Below are positions 54,267 to 63,729 of a stretch of 64,000 nt of DNA, piece after piece. How positions within the stretch are numbered: position 1 is the stretch's first letter; the number at the start of each line of letters is the position of its first letter. This DNA comes from Oligoflexia bacterium. GTDB lineage: Bacteria; Bdellovibrionota; Bacteriovoracia; Bacteriovoracales; Bacteriovoracaceae. The position numbers were made by a program, and so were the translations under genes. The notes under the pieces were generated by a model. That model was not told the origin of the DNA. It worked only from the letters and a program-made list of their open reading frames with translations, and made no database searches. The stretch is from contig JADGAN010000016.1 in NCBI GenBank assembly GCA_015231955.1, forward strand, positions 36,324 through 100,323, read 5' to 3'.

Positions 54267-54445
54267 ACATAGATCGCTTGTAAAAAAAAATGAAGTTAAG
54301 AACTATCCTTGAAAACCGTAAACTTAGATTTAAAAGTTGGCAAGCAAAAGAAAATAGTGGAGTGGTTTTGACTACTTCTTGCGCAAGATTTAATGCAAGA
54401 GAGTTTTCTTTGCATCAAAAAAATATTCTCTATAGAATAGTAGTA

Positions 54446-56191
54446 ATGAGAGTAAAAACAATCACGATCTTTTCCAGTGCGATACTATTTATTGCTGTTC
54501 TCTTTTTTTCTTATGGAGATCCTAACTCCGATTTAAAGGAAGAGGCAAGTGAGGTAGCGAGCGAACACTTGTGCCAAACGGGGTGGGGTAGTGGCCAAAA
54601 AGTAAGCTATGCCATCGAGTATGCTTCTCATGGAAGTCTAGTACTTGCAGATACAGAACAAGAGTACGATTTTAAGCTCAGTGGAGTATTGGAGTTCTAT
54701 CACTTACCTTACCAGTTGCATGCACTGAAAATTTTAGCACCTAAAGTAGAGATGATGGTTAATAAACAGCGAGGGGAGGTGGCCTTTCCTTCAGAGCTTT
54801 CCATGTGGGTGGGGAGTGATGGTGTTTTAAGAAAGGGTGAGAGTGGGCGTAGAGTGAATGAGCGAATTTTGGAGGTGGTGTGGAAGAGTGTTTGGGGTGA
54901 AAAGGGTGTGGTAGAGAGTCGGCAGCAAGAGAAGAAGCGGGGGCGCCTCCTACGCGAAAAGAGAAAAATTACTGGAGGCAGTGTTGAGCTGCTGATAGGG
55001 GATGAGGCGGAAGGGAGCTTACCCCCGATGCTGGCCAAGGTGCAACTGCAGGAGAGTGCAGGTGCGAGTGGAGCATCGGGCGAAGCGAAGACGACAATTC
55101 TTTTAAAGGCCAAGGCGTGCAGAGAGCTTGCTAAAACGCAGGTGGCACAAGAGATTTCTCGTTTTAAAGAGGCGAGCAAGCTTATGGAGAATAGGGAGAA
55201 CAATGAATACGATCAAGACCAGCAGCTTTATGCCAAAATAGCAAAGGAGAAGCTCTTCTCACAACTCTTAAGTGAGGTGGAGGCAGAGTTTCAAAGAGGT
55301 GGAGAGATTAATAAGTTTCATCACTATTTAAAGGCGCATCTTTTATCAGGAGATGGTTTTGAGGAGCTAATGAAGCGATTAGCAGAGTTAGCAAGTGACG
55401 ATAAGCGCTTTGAGTTTTTGGCCTCGACACTTGTTTCTACAGGTACTAGGGCCGCTCAGCAAGCGATGCTCACACTGCTTGCTGAGCGAGAGCAAAGGGG
55501 CGATGAGCGAGCGATGCTACTGTTGATTCCGCAATTTGCCTTAAAGAATACACCGATTCGTGAGAGCATCGACTATTTACGGAAATTGGAGATGAGTAGT
55601 GAACGCCCCAATGTGAGAAAGCTTTCCGCGCTAACCTTGGGCATGAGTGTACATAAACTCAGTGCTGCTGATGCCGATCCAAGCTTAGCAGAAGAGATTT
55701 TACAGCAAAAGATCACCCGCTTAAAAGTGGCAAGAAGTGATAAGGAGAGAGTGGATAGACTTTATGAGCTCGGCAATACGGGGGCCCCTGCGATCGTTTC
55801 CTTGATGGCCCCTTATCTTAAGAGTGGGCGTAGTGAGATGCGAGCAGTGGCCGTCGGGCAATTGCGACTGGTTCAAAGTAGTGAAGCGCAACAGTTGATT
55901 ATGAGTTCGCTACTACACGATCCCGACCGCGATGTTCGTAGTGAAGCGATGAACTCGCTTCGACAACAAAAGATCAGTCATGAGAATCAAAGGCGATTAC
56001 AAGAGCGTTTTCTTACGGAAAGGGAAGAGAAGTTGCGTGCGCATATTTTGCAAACGCTTTGGGATTATCGCCAAAGCAATCCCGAGGTTTTGCCTCTGGT
56101 AAAGCAAGTGATTGCTAGTGATAGGCGCCAGGATTCGATTGTAGCAAGAGTTGCCAACAGCTTGATGATATCGGAAGTGGATCATCAATAG
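54446..56191 (+). CDS. Membrane-anchored HEAT-repeat protein
   Basis: From ATG 54446 the protein is 581 residues, with a signal anchor (ITIFSSAILFIAVLFF) and a beta-rich region of about 200 residues (KVSYAIEYASHGSLVLADTE). It ends in about 300 residues of HEAT-like helical repeats (LYELGNTGAPAIVSLMAPYL, MRAVAVGQLRLVQSSEAQQL, DRDVRSEAMNSLRQQ). The combination recalls vitellogenin-N/HEAT proteins, but I am not sure of that link. The open frame reaches back to 54290; those 52 residues lack a signal and are probably not translated. It may scaffold an envelope complex. Confidence 0.65.
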   Translation: MRVKTITIFSSAILFIAVLFFSYGDPNSDLKEEASEVASEHLCQTGWGSGQKVSYAIEYASHGSLVLADTEQEYDFKLSGVLEFYHLPYQLHALKILAPKVEMMVNKQRGEVAFPSELSMWVGSDGVLRKGESGRRVNERILEVVWKSVWGEKGVVESRQQEKKRGRLLREKRKITGGSVELLIGDEAEGSLPPMLAKVQLQESAGASGASGEAKTTILLKAKACRELAKTQVAQEISRFKEASKLMENRENNEYDQDQQLYAKIAKEKLFSQLLSEVEAEFQRGGEINKFHHYLKAHLLSGDGFEELMKRLAELASDDKRFEFLASTLVSTGTRAAQQAMLTLLAEREQRGDERAMLLLIPQFALKNTPIRESIDYLRKLEMSSERPNVRKLSALTLGMSVHKLSAADADPSLAEEILQQKITRLKVARSDKERVDRLYELGNTGAPAIVSLMAPYLKSGRSEMRAVAVGQLRLVQSSEAQQLIMSSLLHDPDRDVRSEAMNSLRQQKISHENQRRLQERFLTEREEKLRAHILQTLWDYRQSNPEVLPLVKQVIASDRRQDSIVARVANSLMISEVDHQ

Positions 56192-56226
56192 TTAAGTCAT
56201 AGTGACAATAGATAAGGAGGTCTATC

Positions 56227-57375
56227 ATGAAAAGGCGATGGAGATTTGGATCTAGAAGAACACTCTCGCTGCTGTCATCAGCAGTGATGGCGCTATCCCT
56301 GGGAAGTGCTGTAGGAGAGGTGTATGCGCAAACAGCACAAGCAGCTCCGGCGGGAGGAAGAGCATTTACTGATCGTGATATTGAGAATAGTCGTCAAGTT
56401 TCGGAGGCATTGGATACGGAGCTTCGTAACCAGCGGCTCTTGCAGCGAAAGTACCAGTATAGTCAATCACAACTTGATAGGCCCCTGGTCAACAGATCCT
56501 CCTCCGGTTTTTTTAAAGCGCGGGAGAGTGGACTTTCTACGGTGGATTGGGATCGTAACCAAGGGAGCCGTAAATGTTTTGAGTGGCCATGGACAGGAGG
56601 AGACTACAACCGTTTGGCCATTGATGTTTTAGCGGAGTTTTGCCTCATCAGTAACCTCGATCCCACGAGGCCAATTGAGGAGCTAAACTCGCAAGTGAAG
56701 GCGACCGCCGATGCTGTTTTACACGCCAATAATAGTGTGCAACCTATACTGAACTCCTATTTTAAGGCCACTGCTCCTATGCAAGGAGTGGCCAGCGCAG
56801 AAGGGAGCATCCAAGTGATGGGGTACACCCTTTGGAACTATAATGATGCTCTACCAGAGGTGGAGTACAGAAACTCTATTCCGATTTTAAATGTGGAAAG
56901 AGAGTTTCCTTACACTTTTGCACTAGGACCCTTTCCCATTACCTTTAAGGTGGGGGCCCGTGGAAGTGGTGTTGTTAATATCTATGCTCGCGCTACCTAC
57001 TTAAATGCTAGTGCCAAGCTGCTGCCGCAAATCAATGTGGACTCCTACCTGTGGGGCGGTTTGGATGTGTGGTTGCTGAGTGTAGGCCTTGTAGGAAATC
57101 TCAAAGTGATTAAGAGTGATCTCGATTTGACAGGAAAGTTAGGCCTAAGTGTTGATCCCACCAGCTGGCCGCTTAAAGTGGTGTACCGCGGAGAGGCCTT
57201 GGGTGTAAACAGTATGGAGGCCTTAAATGGTGCCTTTGGCCTGCAGATTGAGAGCGAGATTGATATTCCTTACTTTGGACGCAATTTTGAGTATCCACTC
57301 TATACCTTTGAAGGTTTTAGGCAGTCGGCAACGCTTTTTAATGAAGTGGTTTACGACTCTATTATTCTTCACTAA
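56227..57375 (+). CDS. Secreted protein of unknown function
   Basis: The 382-residue protein has a signal peptide (LSSAVMALSLGSAVGEVYAQ) and a polar helical N-terminal part. A beta-rich C-terminal part (residues ~190-380) has alternating hydrophobic strands such as FPITFKVGARGSGVVNIYAR and KSDLDLTGKLGLSVD. The strands might form a membrane or ligand-binding beta structure. I recognise no family. AAGGAGG precedes the ATG by seven bases. It lies 35 bases after the HEAT-repeat gene, so they are probably co-expressed. It overlaps the convergent reductoisomerase-like gene by four bases. Confidence 0.68.
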   Translation: MKRRWRFGSRRTLSLLSSAVMALSLGSAVGEVYAQTAQAAPAGGRAFTDRDIENSRQVSEALDTELRNQRLLQRKYQYSQSQLDRPLVNRSSSGFFKARESGLSTVDWDRNQGSRKCFEWPWTGGDYNRLAIDVLAEFCLISNLDPTRPIEELNSQVKATADAVLHANNSVQPILNSYFKATAPMQGVASAEGSIQVMGYTLWNYNDALPEVEYRNSIPILNVEREFPYTFALGPFPITFKVGARGSGVVNIYARATYLNASAKLLPQINVDSYLWGGLDVWLLSVGLVGNLKVIKSDLDLTGKLGLSVDPTSWPLKVVYRGEALGVNSMEALNGAFGLQIESEIDIPYFGRNFEYPLYTFEGFRQSATLFNEVVYDSIILH

Positions 57376-58325
57376 GCTAAAAAGCGGTCGTGAAGCTGTT
57401 GTAGCAGCGAGGAGTTCCACTCGCTTGCGATCTCTTTACGGCAAGCTTCAATATCGGTGGCCGCCGCCTCTTGAGAAAAGTTGCCGGAGTCGATATCGTT
57501 CCAAAGTTTTTGAAGTGAGTTTCTAAACTCTTTTCCTAAGAGTTCTCTTCTTCCTTTAAGGCCTCCAACTAGGGCATTGGGGCTAATGAGTTCAAAGAAT
57601 TTTTGTGGTCCCATCTCTACCATGGTGTTGGCAATCAATTTTAGTTCATACCAACACTCAAAGTAAGCAAGTTCAGGAGAGATGCCTTTGCTCACTAAAA
57701 GTTCAAAACTCTCTTTGGCGGCATAGGGAAGCAGTGAGCACAAAAGCGACTGTTCCGAAAAGAGATCGGCCCTACACTCATCACTAAAACTACTTTCAAA
57801 GGGGCCAACGTTGATCCCGATATCGTGTGCTAGTGCGATTAAGAATTGGCGATCACACTCAATTTCTTCCTCTGTAAAGTGGGGATTATGATCGAGGGCA
57901 TAGACCGCACCCAGCACTCCTTCTTTTTGCAGGAAGATTGCTCTAAGCTCACTAGCGATTGCTTTTGGCGCAAGCAAAAGGTGATGAAAGTGATCAACAG
58001 CAGTGCTCTTTTGGGAACAGCGACTAAATCCATGCGCATAAATGATACGAGCACCACTTGCGAAGTGCTTACCATACGTTTGCAGGAAAGTGGTATGGGT
58101 ATGATCGGGGAGTAAGAGTAAAATAGTGGAGAAGGAGGCCAGCTCTTTTTGATCTTGCTCACAATCTAGGGAGATCACTGAAAATCCCAGAGCTTGTGCT
58201 TGTGCTTTTGATTGGCTTCCTTCTCGAAGAGCAACCACCACCTCTCGTCCTTGGTCTCGCAAATTTTGTGCCCATGCACATCCTTGATTACCAAAACCGA
58301 TCAGTACGATGCCATCCATGTTCAT
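57372..58325 (-). CDS. Divergent ketol-acid reductoisomerase-like protein
   Basis: The 317-residue protein has the KARI fold signatures: a Rossmann motif VLIGFGNQGCAWAQNLRDQG and the magnesium-binding ADLFSEQSLLCS. It also has the knotted-domain segment AYFECWYELKLIANTMVE. KARI makes branched-chain amino-acid precursors. Here the usual MVAPKGPGHxVR loop is replaced by LLAPKAIASELRAI, and no ilv genes are nearby. It lies 23 bases downstream of kamA on the same strand, so it is likely part of the lysine-degradation transcript. It may reduce or isomerise another substrate. Confidence 0.75.
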   Translation of the reverse strand: MNMDGIVLIGFGNQGCAWAQNLRDQGREVVVALREGSQSKAQAQALGFSVISLDCEQDQKELASFSTILLLLPDHTHTTFLQTYGKHFASGARIIYAHGFSRCSQKSTAVDHFHHLLLAPKAIASELRAIFLQKEGVLGAVYALDHNPHFTEEEIECDRQFLIALAHDIGINVGPFESSFSDECRADLFSEQSLLCSLLPYAAKESFELLVSKGISPELAYFECWYELKLIANTMVEMGPQKFFELISPNALVGGLKGRRELLGKEFRNSLQKLWNDIDSGNFSQEAAATDIEACRKEIASEWNSSLLQQLHDRFLA

Positions 58326-58348
58326 GCTACCTTTATGTTACTTCTATG

Positions 58349-59707
58349 TTACTTCACTTTACTTTTGGCCTCATTCACCATGGCCTCACGCTCTTTTTCA
58401 CTGGCCCAACGCTTTTGAGCGGCAGCGCTGAGGCGGTGGATAGGATCGAAGTAGGTGAAGATTTGATCAGGTTTTACATAAGGTGCTTTCCACACAGAGA
58501 TACCATTCTCTTCATCATAGTATTCGAAGGAAGAGACGTGGCGTTTACCGCCGCCCGCAGGGAGGTCACATACAAAGGAAGGCATATTAAAGCCTGCAGT
58601 CACTCCACGAATACACTTCTCTAGTTCAATGGCCTCGCGAAGTTTGGAACGGAAGTGTTCACACCCTGGAACCAAATCGGGAACAAAAACGTAGTAGGGT
58701 TGAACGTTAATGTAGCTAAGTTTTTTTACCAGAGTGAACATCTCATCCACACTGGCATTCACTTCTTGCTGGAGAACTGCTTGATTGCGAACGATCACCC
58801 CTTCGCTAAAGAGGCGATCCATGGCCATCTGGCTCCACTTGGTGATTTCACGAGCGCTGGAGAAGTGGGTATGAATCACCACTTGCTTGCCCAGTGAGCG
58901 TGCACGCTTGTGCACACTTAAAAAGGCGTTGACCCAAGCATCGTCAGTTAGAATGCGTTGGGGAAAAATAGCAATCCCTTTGGTGGCGTAACGAATACGG
59001 CGCACATGGGGAATATTGATTAAGGTCTCTCCAATTAAACTTAACTGTGCTGGTTGCAAGTTGTAGGCGTCACCACCTGAAACAATCACATCTTCAATGG
59101 TAGGATTAGCGCGAATATATTCGAAGACCGTTTCCCAACTTTTAGGATTTGCTCCGTGGCCATGCTTTTCAATGGTCTCGGTTGAGCCACCAACGATACG
59201 ACTGCGTGTGCAGTAAGAGCAGTAGACGGGGCAAGTGGTGAGTGGAAGAAACAAAACTTTATCGGGATAACGATGCGTAAGCGTATGCACAGGAGAGTCT
59301 TCATCCTCTGCAAGTGAGTCGGGCATGTAGTAAGGGTGATCGGGCAAAAATTGTGACCCTAAAGGAAGAAATTGTTTGCGAAGTGGATCGCTTGCAGGAT
59401 CATCCCAATTGATAAGTGCAAAAATGTAAGGTGTAATCCTGATATTCATCGGTGTGCGCTCTTGTCCATCAATAATATCTTGATAAATCTCAGGTCGAAG
59501 GCGGTGTCCAAGTACCTCTTTAATTTGCTCTAATTTACGAATGGAGTGTTGCGCTTGCCAAACGTGATCGGCAAACTTCTCTTTGCTGATGTTGGCCCAA
59601 CCGGGTAACTCTTTCCAAAAATCGTCATCTCTAAATTCACGATGCTTAGTGGAAGTGACGGTTGCTTTTGTTCTTGGATGATACTGTGCTCTCTTCTCTA
59701 AACTCAT
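58349..59707 (-). CDS. kamA: Lysine 2,3-aminomutase
   Basis: This radical-SAM, PLP enzyme converts L-lysine to L-beta-lysine. The 452-residue chain has the CX3CX2C iron-sulfur motif (CPVYCSYC, Cys159, 163 and 166). It also has the GGD motif (VSGGDAYNL) and the PLP lysine in the AGGGKRH motif. Both aspartates that select lysine over glutamate are conserved (VPDLVPGCEHFR and VCDLPAGGGK). ATG 59707 is preferred (GAAGGA upstream); the frame continues to 59806. It is divergent from kdd, with a shared promoter region at 59708-59893. Confidence 0.95.
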   Translation of the reverse strand: MSLEKRAQYHPRTKATVTSTKHREFRDDDFWKELPGWANISKEKFADHVWQAQHSIRKLEQIKEVLGHRLRPEIYQDIIDGQERTPMNIRITPYIFALINWDDPASDPLRKQFLPLGSQFLPDHPYYMPDSLAEDEDSPVHTLTHRYPDKVLFLPLTTCPVYCSYCTRSRIVGGSTETIEKHGHGANPKSWETVFEYIRANPTIEDVIVSGGDAYNLQPAQLSLIGETLINIPHVRRIRYATKGIAIFPQRILTDDAWVNAFLSVHKRARSLGKQVVIHTHFSSAREITKWSQMAMDRLFSEGVIVRNQAVLQQEVNASVDEMFTLVKKLSYINVQPYYVFVPDLVPGCEHFRSKLREAIELEKCIRGVTAGFNMPSFVCDLPAGGGKRHVSSFEYYDEENGISVWKAPYVKPDQIFTYFDPIHRLSAAAQKRWASEKEREAMVNEAKSKVK

Positions 59708-59893
59708 ACCTTTTTTTCCTTCATGCATTGAATACTTTAACGTTCTATTTCTCAAATCCATTCCATAGGATAAATCTTTTAAATCTATAACACAATTTAA
59801 AGACATTTTCCTTTTTTTTTGTTACATCCAAAAACAATATTTTGTTTCTTTATAGTTTAATTGCCATTAAGGCCATTCGAGAGAGGTTTAGCG

Positions 59894-60934
59894 ATGAGAA
59901 AAAATGGATGTCGTTTTGGAACTCATAGAGTTATTCACCCCCAGAATTCGTTGCCGCAAAGTGCACAGAAGATTGATAACTCTCTTCCAATTTATGATAA
60001 CGAAATTTTAGTGGAAGTGGACACCCTCAATATCGATGCAGCATCTTTTCGCCAAATGAAAGAGGCCTGTAACGGTGATATCGATGGCGTGAAAAAAATG
60101 ATTATGGGAATTGTAAAGGAGCGAGGAAAGCAGCAAAATCCTGTTACTGGTTCGGGTGGGATGTTACTGGGAAAAGTAAAAGAGATTGGTCCTCGTCATC
60201 CTAACTTGAAAGGGTTAAAAGTTGGAGATAAGGTTGCAAGCTTAGTCTCACTTTCACTTACTCCGCTACATATTGAGGAAATTATCACGGTTTTTCCTGA
60301 GCGTGATCAAGTAAAAATCAAAGGCCACGCTATCTTTTTTGAATCGGGAGTGATGGCAAAAATTCCAGAAGATATGCCAGAGACTTTGGCGCTAGCAATT
60401 TTAGATGTGGCAGGTGCTCCTGCACAAACCTATCGTTTAGTAAAACCCAACATGAATGTGGTGATCATTGGTGCTGGCGGAAAATCGGGAAGCATCTGCT
60501 GTGCTGTTGCTCGCGATATTTTAGGGCCTACGGGAAAATTGATTGCGATTCAGCCTTCTGAGCGTGGACGCCAACGGGTGCGTGAACTCGGTTATTGTGA
60601 TGTGATTTTGTCTGCCGATGCAACCAATCCCGTTGAGTGTAGGAATGAGGTTGCCAAGGTTACAGAGGGTGTGATGGCCGATCTTGTAATCAATTGTGCT
60701 CCAGTGGAAAACACCGAGATGTCTTCCATTATGTCGTGTAAAAACGATGGCGTAGTTTACTTTTTCACCATGGCCACCAGTTTTACTAAGGCAGCACTTG
60801 GAGCTGAAGGTATTGGCTCCGATGCAACGTTAATTGTTGGTAATGGCTATGCACCTAACCACGACGTGATCGCGATCGATGTGGTTCGCCGTCATAAAAA
60901 ACTACGCGAGCTTTTTGAGAAGGTGTACTCATAA
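59894..60934 (+). CDS. kdd: L-erythro-3,5-diaminohexanoate dehydrogenase
   Basis: The 346-residue enzyme oxidises 3,5-diaminohexanoate to 5-amino-3-oxohexanoate in the lysine fermentation pathway. It opens with NGCRFGTHRVIHPQNSLPQSA, typical of Kdd. It has a dinucleotide-binding motif (NVVIIGAGGKSGSICCAVA) and a C-terminal GIGSDATLIVGNGYAPNH segment. ATG 59894 is chosen over an upstream TTG (59861) because GAGAGG precedes it. Its presence beside kamA is the classical lysine-cluster order. The intervening B12-dependent beta-lysine 5,6-aminomutase (kamDE) is not in the window. Confidence 0.88.
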   Translation: MRKNGCRFGTHRVIHPQNSLPQSAQKIDNSLPIYDNEILVEVDTLNIDAASFRQMKEACNGDIDGVKKMIMGIVKERGKQQNPVTGSGGMLLGKVKEIGPRHPNLKGLKVGDKVASLVSLSLTPLHIEEIITVFPERDQVKIKGHAIFFESGVMAKIPEDMPETLALAILDVAGAPAQTYRLVKPNMNVVIIGAGGKSGSICCAVARDILGPTGKLIAIQPSERGRQRVRELGYCDVILSADATNPVECRNEVAKVTEGVMADLVINCAPVENTEMSSIMSCKNDGVVYFFTMATSFTKAALGAEGIGSDATLIVGNGYAPNHDVIAIDVVRRHKKLRELFEKVYS

Positions 60935-60980
60935 ACTTGGTTAACGGTAGTGGTTGCGAGAGTGAGAGAGAGAGCAAGAG

Positions 60981-62123
60981 ATGAAGACAATCTCCTTTAT
61001 TGGCTCCGACAAAAATGCCGGAAAGACCACCGTTTTAAATTTTGTCTATAAACGCCTGCGCAAGCAGCTTAAACTTAAAAGTGCGATCTGCCTCACCTCT
61101 ATAGGTATCAATGGAGAGGAGACAGATCGTTATGAAGGATCGGGGCCTAAAAAACCTGCTATCAAAGTTTTTGCTGGAGACTATTTGATTACCAGAGAGT
61201 GTCACTTGCGTGCTACAACTGCAGCTGCTGCTAGCTATTCCATCGTGTACGACTTTTCTCAAGGGACGGAGAGTGATCCTCTGCTCTTAGTAAGAGTCAA
61301 TGCTACACTTGGAGGGGTGGCGGTTTTACTGGAGGGCCCAAACGATAAGAGTGAGCTTATGCGTGCCAAGGAGTATCTCTTGGCACAAAGAGATATTGCC
61401 TATTTTTTATTGGATGGCTCGATTGACCGACAATTTCTTGCGGCCCCTGAGGTGAGTGACTCCTTCTACTTTGCGCTTCTCTTAAGCGATCGCGCGCCTC
61501 AACTCTCGAAGGCCTACGACTTAGTTCATGCTGTCTCGTTAAACATGGCAGAGGAGGGGGACTATCGTGTAGTGGCCGATTGCCAGTATTCCTCCAGTGC
61601 TGAGATCAAAAGCATTCTTTACGATGATCACAATGAGGTGATCTACATGGGTAAGGAGATCGCTTTTTTAGATAAGCAGCTCTTTAAACACCTTGAAGAG
61701 ATCGACAACATCAGCAACTCTTCACTCCCCTTCTACCATCAGATTGGAGTGAATTCTGGGTTATCGCACACCCCTTTGCAATACTACCTTTATCTTAACA
61801 GTGCACTTACTCCCACCATTATGAAACGGATTGGTAAAATCAAAAATCTTAATTTAATCTTAGACAATTTTACCTTGATTCAAAACATCTCTAGTGTGAT
61901 TAATCTTAGTGGTAGTCAAGCGCAAAATCAGATGAGTGCTAATTTGCCGCCGATTGCCCTCTTACATCAGGTTAAAGTTGATGGATTTTTTTGGAGAAGT
62001 GAGGGAGGATCCAAAAATAAGTCGAAAGAGACTCTCCTTCGCAAAATTTTAGGAAGTATTAAAGATATTCCTGTTCATAACCTTTATAGAGAGAACCCCC
62101 ATGAGATTAGAGTTCGCCCATGA
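60981..62123 (+). CDS. P-loop protein of the lysine cluster
   Basis: The 380-residue protein starts with a phosphate-binding loop (ISFIGSDKNAGKTTVLNFVY, residues 5-24). The rest is not similar to any family I can name. Its 3' end overlaps the MutS-like gene by 23 bases, so both are translated together. Genes of this kind accompany kamA/kdd/kamDE in known lysine fermenters. A role in reactivating the B12-dependent aminomutase has been suggested for such pairs; for this protein it is inference from position and ATP-binding motif. Confidence 0.7.
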   Translation: MKTISFIGSDKNAGKTTVLNFVYKRLRKQLKLKSAICLTSIGINGEETDRYEGSGPKKPAIKVFAGDYLITRECHLRATTAAAASYSIVYDFSQGTESDPLLLVRVNATLGGVAVLLEGPNDKSELMRAKEYLLAQRDIAYFLLDGSIDRQFLAAPEVSDSFYFALLLSDRAPQLSKAYDLVHAVSLNMAEEGDYRVVADCQYSSSAEIKSILYDDHNEVIYMGKEIAFLDKQLFKHLEEIDNISNSSLPFYHQIGVNSGLSHTPLQYYLYLNSALTPTIMKRIGKIKNLNLILDNFTLIQNISSVINLSGSQAQNQMSANLPPIALLHQVKVDGFFWRSEGGSKNKSKETLLRKILGSIKDIPVHNLYRENPHEIRVRP

Positions 62124-63729
62124 TTTAGTGACGAAAGAGTTGTTTGATGAGCTGGAGTTCTCCTCTTATTGCCGCCCTTTTGTTGAGAAAATTCCGATGA
62201 TGGCAGAGAAGATCTTGCGGCCCATGGAGAGTGAGCAACGATTGCGCGATCACTTTCAAAAGCTAGCGCTAATTGATAAGTATGTACGCGATACTGGAGC
62301 AATCATTTCTGCCTTGAAAGAGGTGCCTGCTCTCGACTCTTTGCTCATCTCTTACAAACACCAGACGTTAGGTGCCTATCAGCTCTATCTTATAGGAGAG
62401 TTTCTCTTTAATGCAGGAAAAGTGGAACGTGCAGAGGTCTTGCAAATTTTTTACGATGAGAAAGAAGAGAGGCAAGTCTATTCTTCGGAAGAGGAGAGTA
62501 TGCTTCGAGATTTTTTTGTTCATATGGATTTTGCTGATGATATCGATCAGGTGCTCTATCGCTACACTGATGAACAGTTTCAAAATTTGCGGATTTCTAA
62601 AAAAGTGCAATCACAAATCTCCAAGATCGATCGCAAGATTCAAAAATTAACTTTGAAGATTGAGCAAGAGGTTTTAAAAACCACCAAACTGAAGATGACC
62701 TACCCCTATCCACGGGAGGTCGAGCGTGATGATTTAGATGAATCCACACGAAAAAAAATTGAAAAGTGCGACTATTTAAATTTAAGCAAACGCGAAGGTG
62801 GGTACTTTGTGATTGAGTTTGCAATTACCGAGGATATGATTGCTCTGGAGACAGAGAAGGAGTTCTTATCGCAAGAGTATAATAAAATGCTTGAAGATGT
62901 GTTAGAGAAAGCAAATCGAGAGCTGCTCCCCGAGTATAAAACGCTAGAAACCTATTATCGCAAGCGCCAAGAGCTAGCTTACCTTTATCTTCTCGTAGAA
63001 AAGAAGCGCACACTTGGTCTTTGTTGGCCTACGATCAGTAGTAGTGCCACGGATAACCACCTAAAAATTATCAAGGGACGACTTCCCATCTTAGCGGCAA
63101 TCAAAGCAGAGGAGGGTGAAAGCTATTCGCCATCCATGATCGATTTTAGCTCTGGGGCAAATGTACTTTTTGGCGCAAATTTAAGCGGCAAAACCACCCT
63201 ACTCAAAACCATCTATTTTCTCTTAGTGCTGACACAAGTTGGACTGCCAGTTCCTGCCAAGGCCCTAGAGTGCCAGTTTCCACGAGTGGTTGCACTTCAC
63301 CTCAAAAGTTCAGGCAACTTGCGTGCCCACAGCTCCAGCTTTAGCGAGGAGCTGGAGTTTTTCTCTACTCATCTTAAAAAAATGCAAACTGCAAAGGCCG
63401 CCGCTACTGGAGGGGTCTACCTCTTTGTGGATGAACTCTTCCACACCACCAATCCCTTAAGTGGTGTTGCTCTTTCCGAAACGTTTATCAGCTACTTCAC
63501 TGAACAACGCGATACTTGTTTTGTTTGTACCTCTCACTATCCAGAGATTTTAGCGATTGAGGATTGTAAAATTTTCCGCATGAGCAGTGGTGACTACCAC
63601 CTCTTGCCAGTTGATCGCTCCAATCTACAGTGGATGAAGAGTGAGTACACAGCACCGCTCTTGACTGCCAGTAAATACACACTTCCGCTAAAGCTTCTAG
63701 AAAAGATTGCAAAGAGTTTAGAAACTTAA
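62101..63729 (+). CDS. MutS-like ATPase of the lysine cluster
   Basis: The 542-residue protein has a C-terminal MutS-type ABC ATPase: Walker A FGANLSGKTTLLKT near residue 358, the signature region SSFSEELEFF and Walker B VYLFVDELFHTTNP near residue 440. It lacks the mismatch-recognition and connector domains of MutS. The N-terminal ~340 residues are helical with clamp-like coiled coils. It is therefore not expected to act in mismatch repair. With the overlapping P-loop protein it probably forms an ATP-driven chaperone for a lysine-pathway enzyme, most plausibly the B12-dependent aminomutase. A Smr or endonuclease domain, as in MutS2, is absent. Confidence 0.8.
   Translation: MRLEFAHDLVTKELFDELEFSSYCRPFVEKIPMMAEKILRPMESEQRLRDHFQKLALIDKYVRDTGAIISALKEVPALDSLLISYKHQTLGAYQLYLIGEFLFNAGKVERAEVLQIFYDEKEERQVYSSEEESMLRDFFVHMDFADDIDQVLYRYTDEQFQNLRISKKVQSQISKIDRKIQKLTLKIEQEVLKTTKLKMTYPYPREVERDDLDESTRKKIEKCDYLNLSKREGGYFVIEFAITEDMIALETEKEFLSQEYNKMLEDVLEKANRELLPEYKTLETYYRKRQELAYLYLLVEKKRTLGLCWPTISSSATDNHLKIIKGRLPILAAIKAEEGESYSPSMIDFSSGANVLFGANLSGKTTLLKTIYFLLVLTQVGLPVPAKALECQFPRVVALHLKSSGNLRAHSSSFSEELEFFSTHLKKMQTAKAAATGGVYLFVDELFHTTNPLSGVALSETFISYFTEQRDTCFVCTSHYPEILAIEDCKIFRMSSGDYHLLPVDRSNLQWMKSEYTAPLLTASKYTLPLKLLEKIAKSLET

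Noticed and set aside
62101..63729. Mismatch repair protein MutS or MutS2
   Set aside because: Only the ATPase core fits. The mismatch-recognition domain and the Smr nuclease domain are missing, and the neighbours are lysine-catabolism genes.
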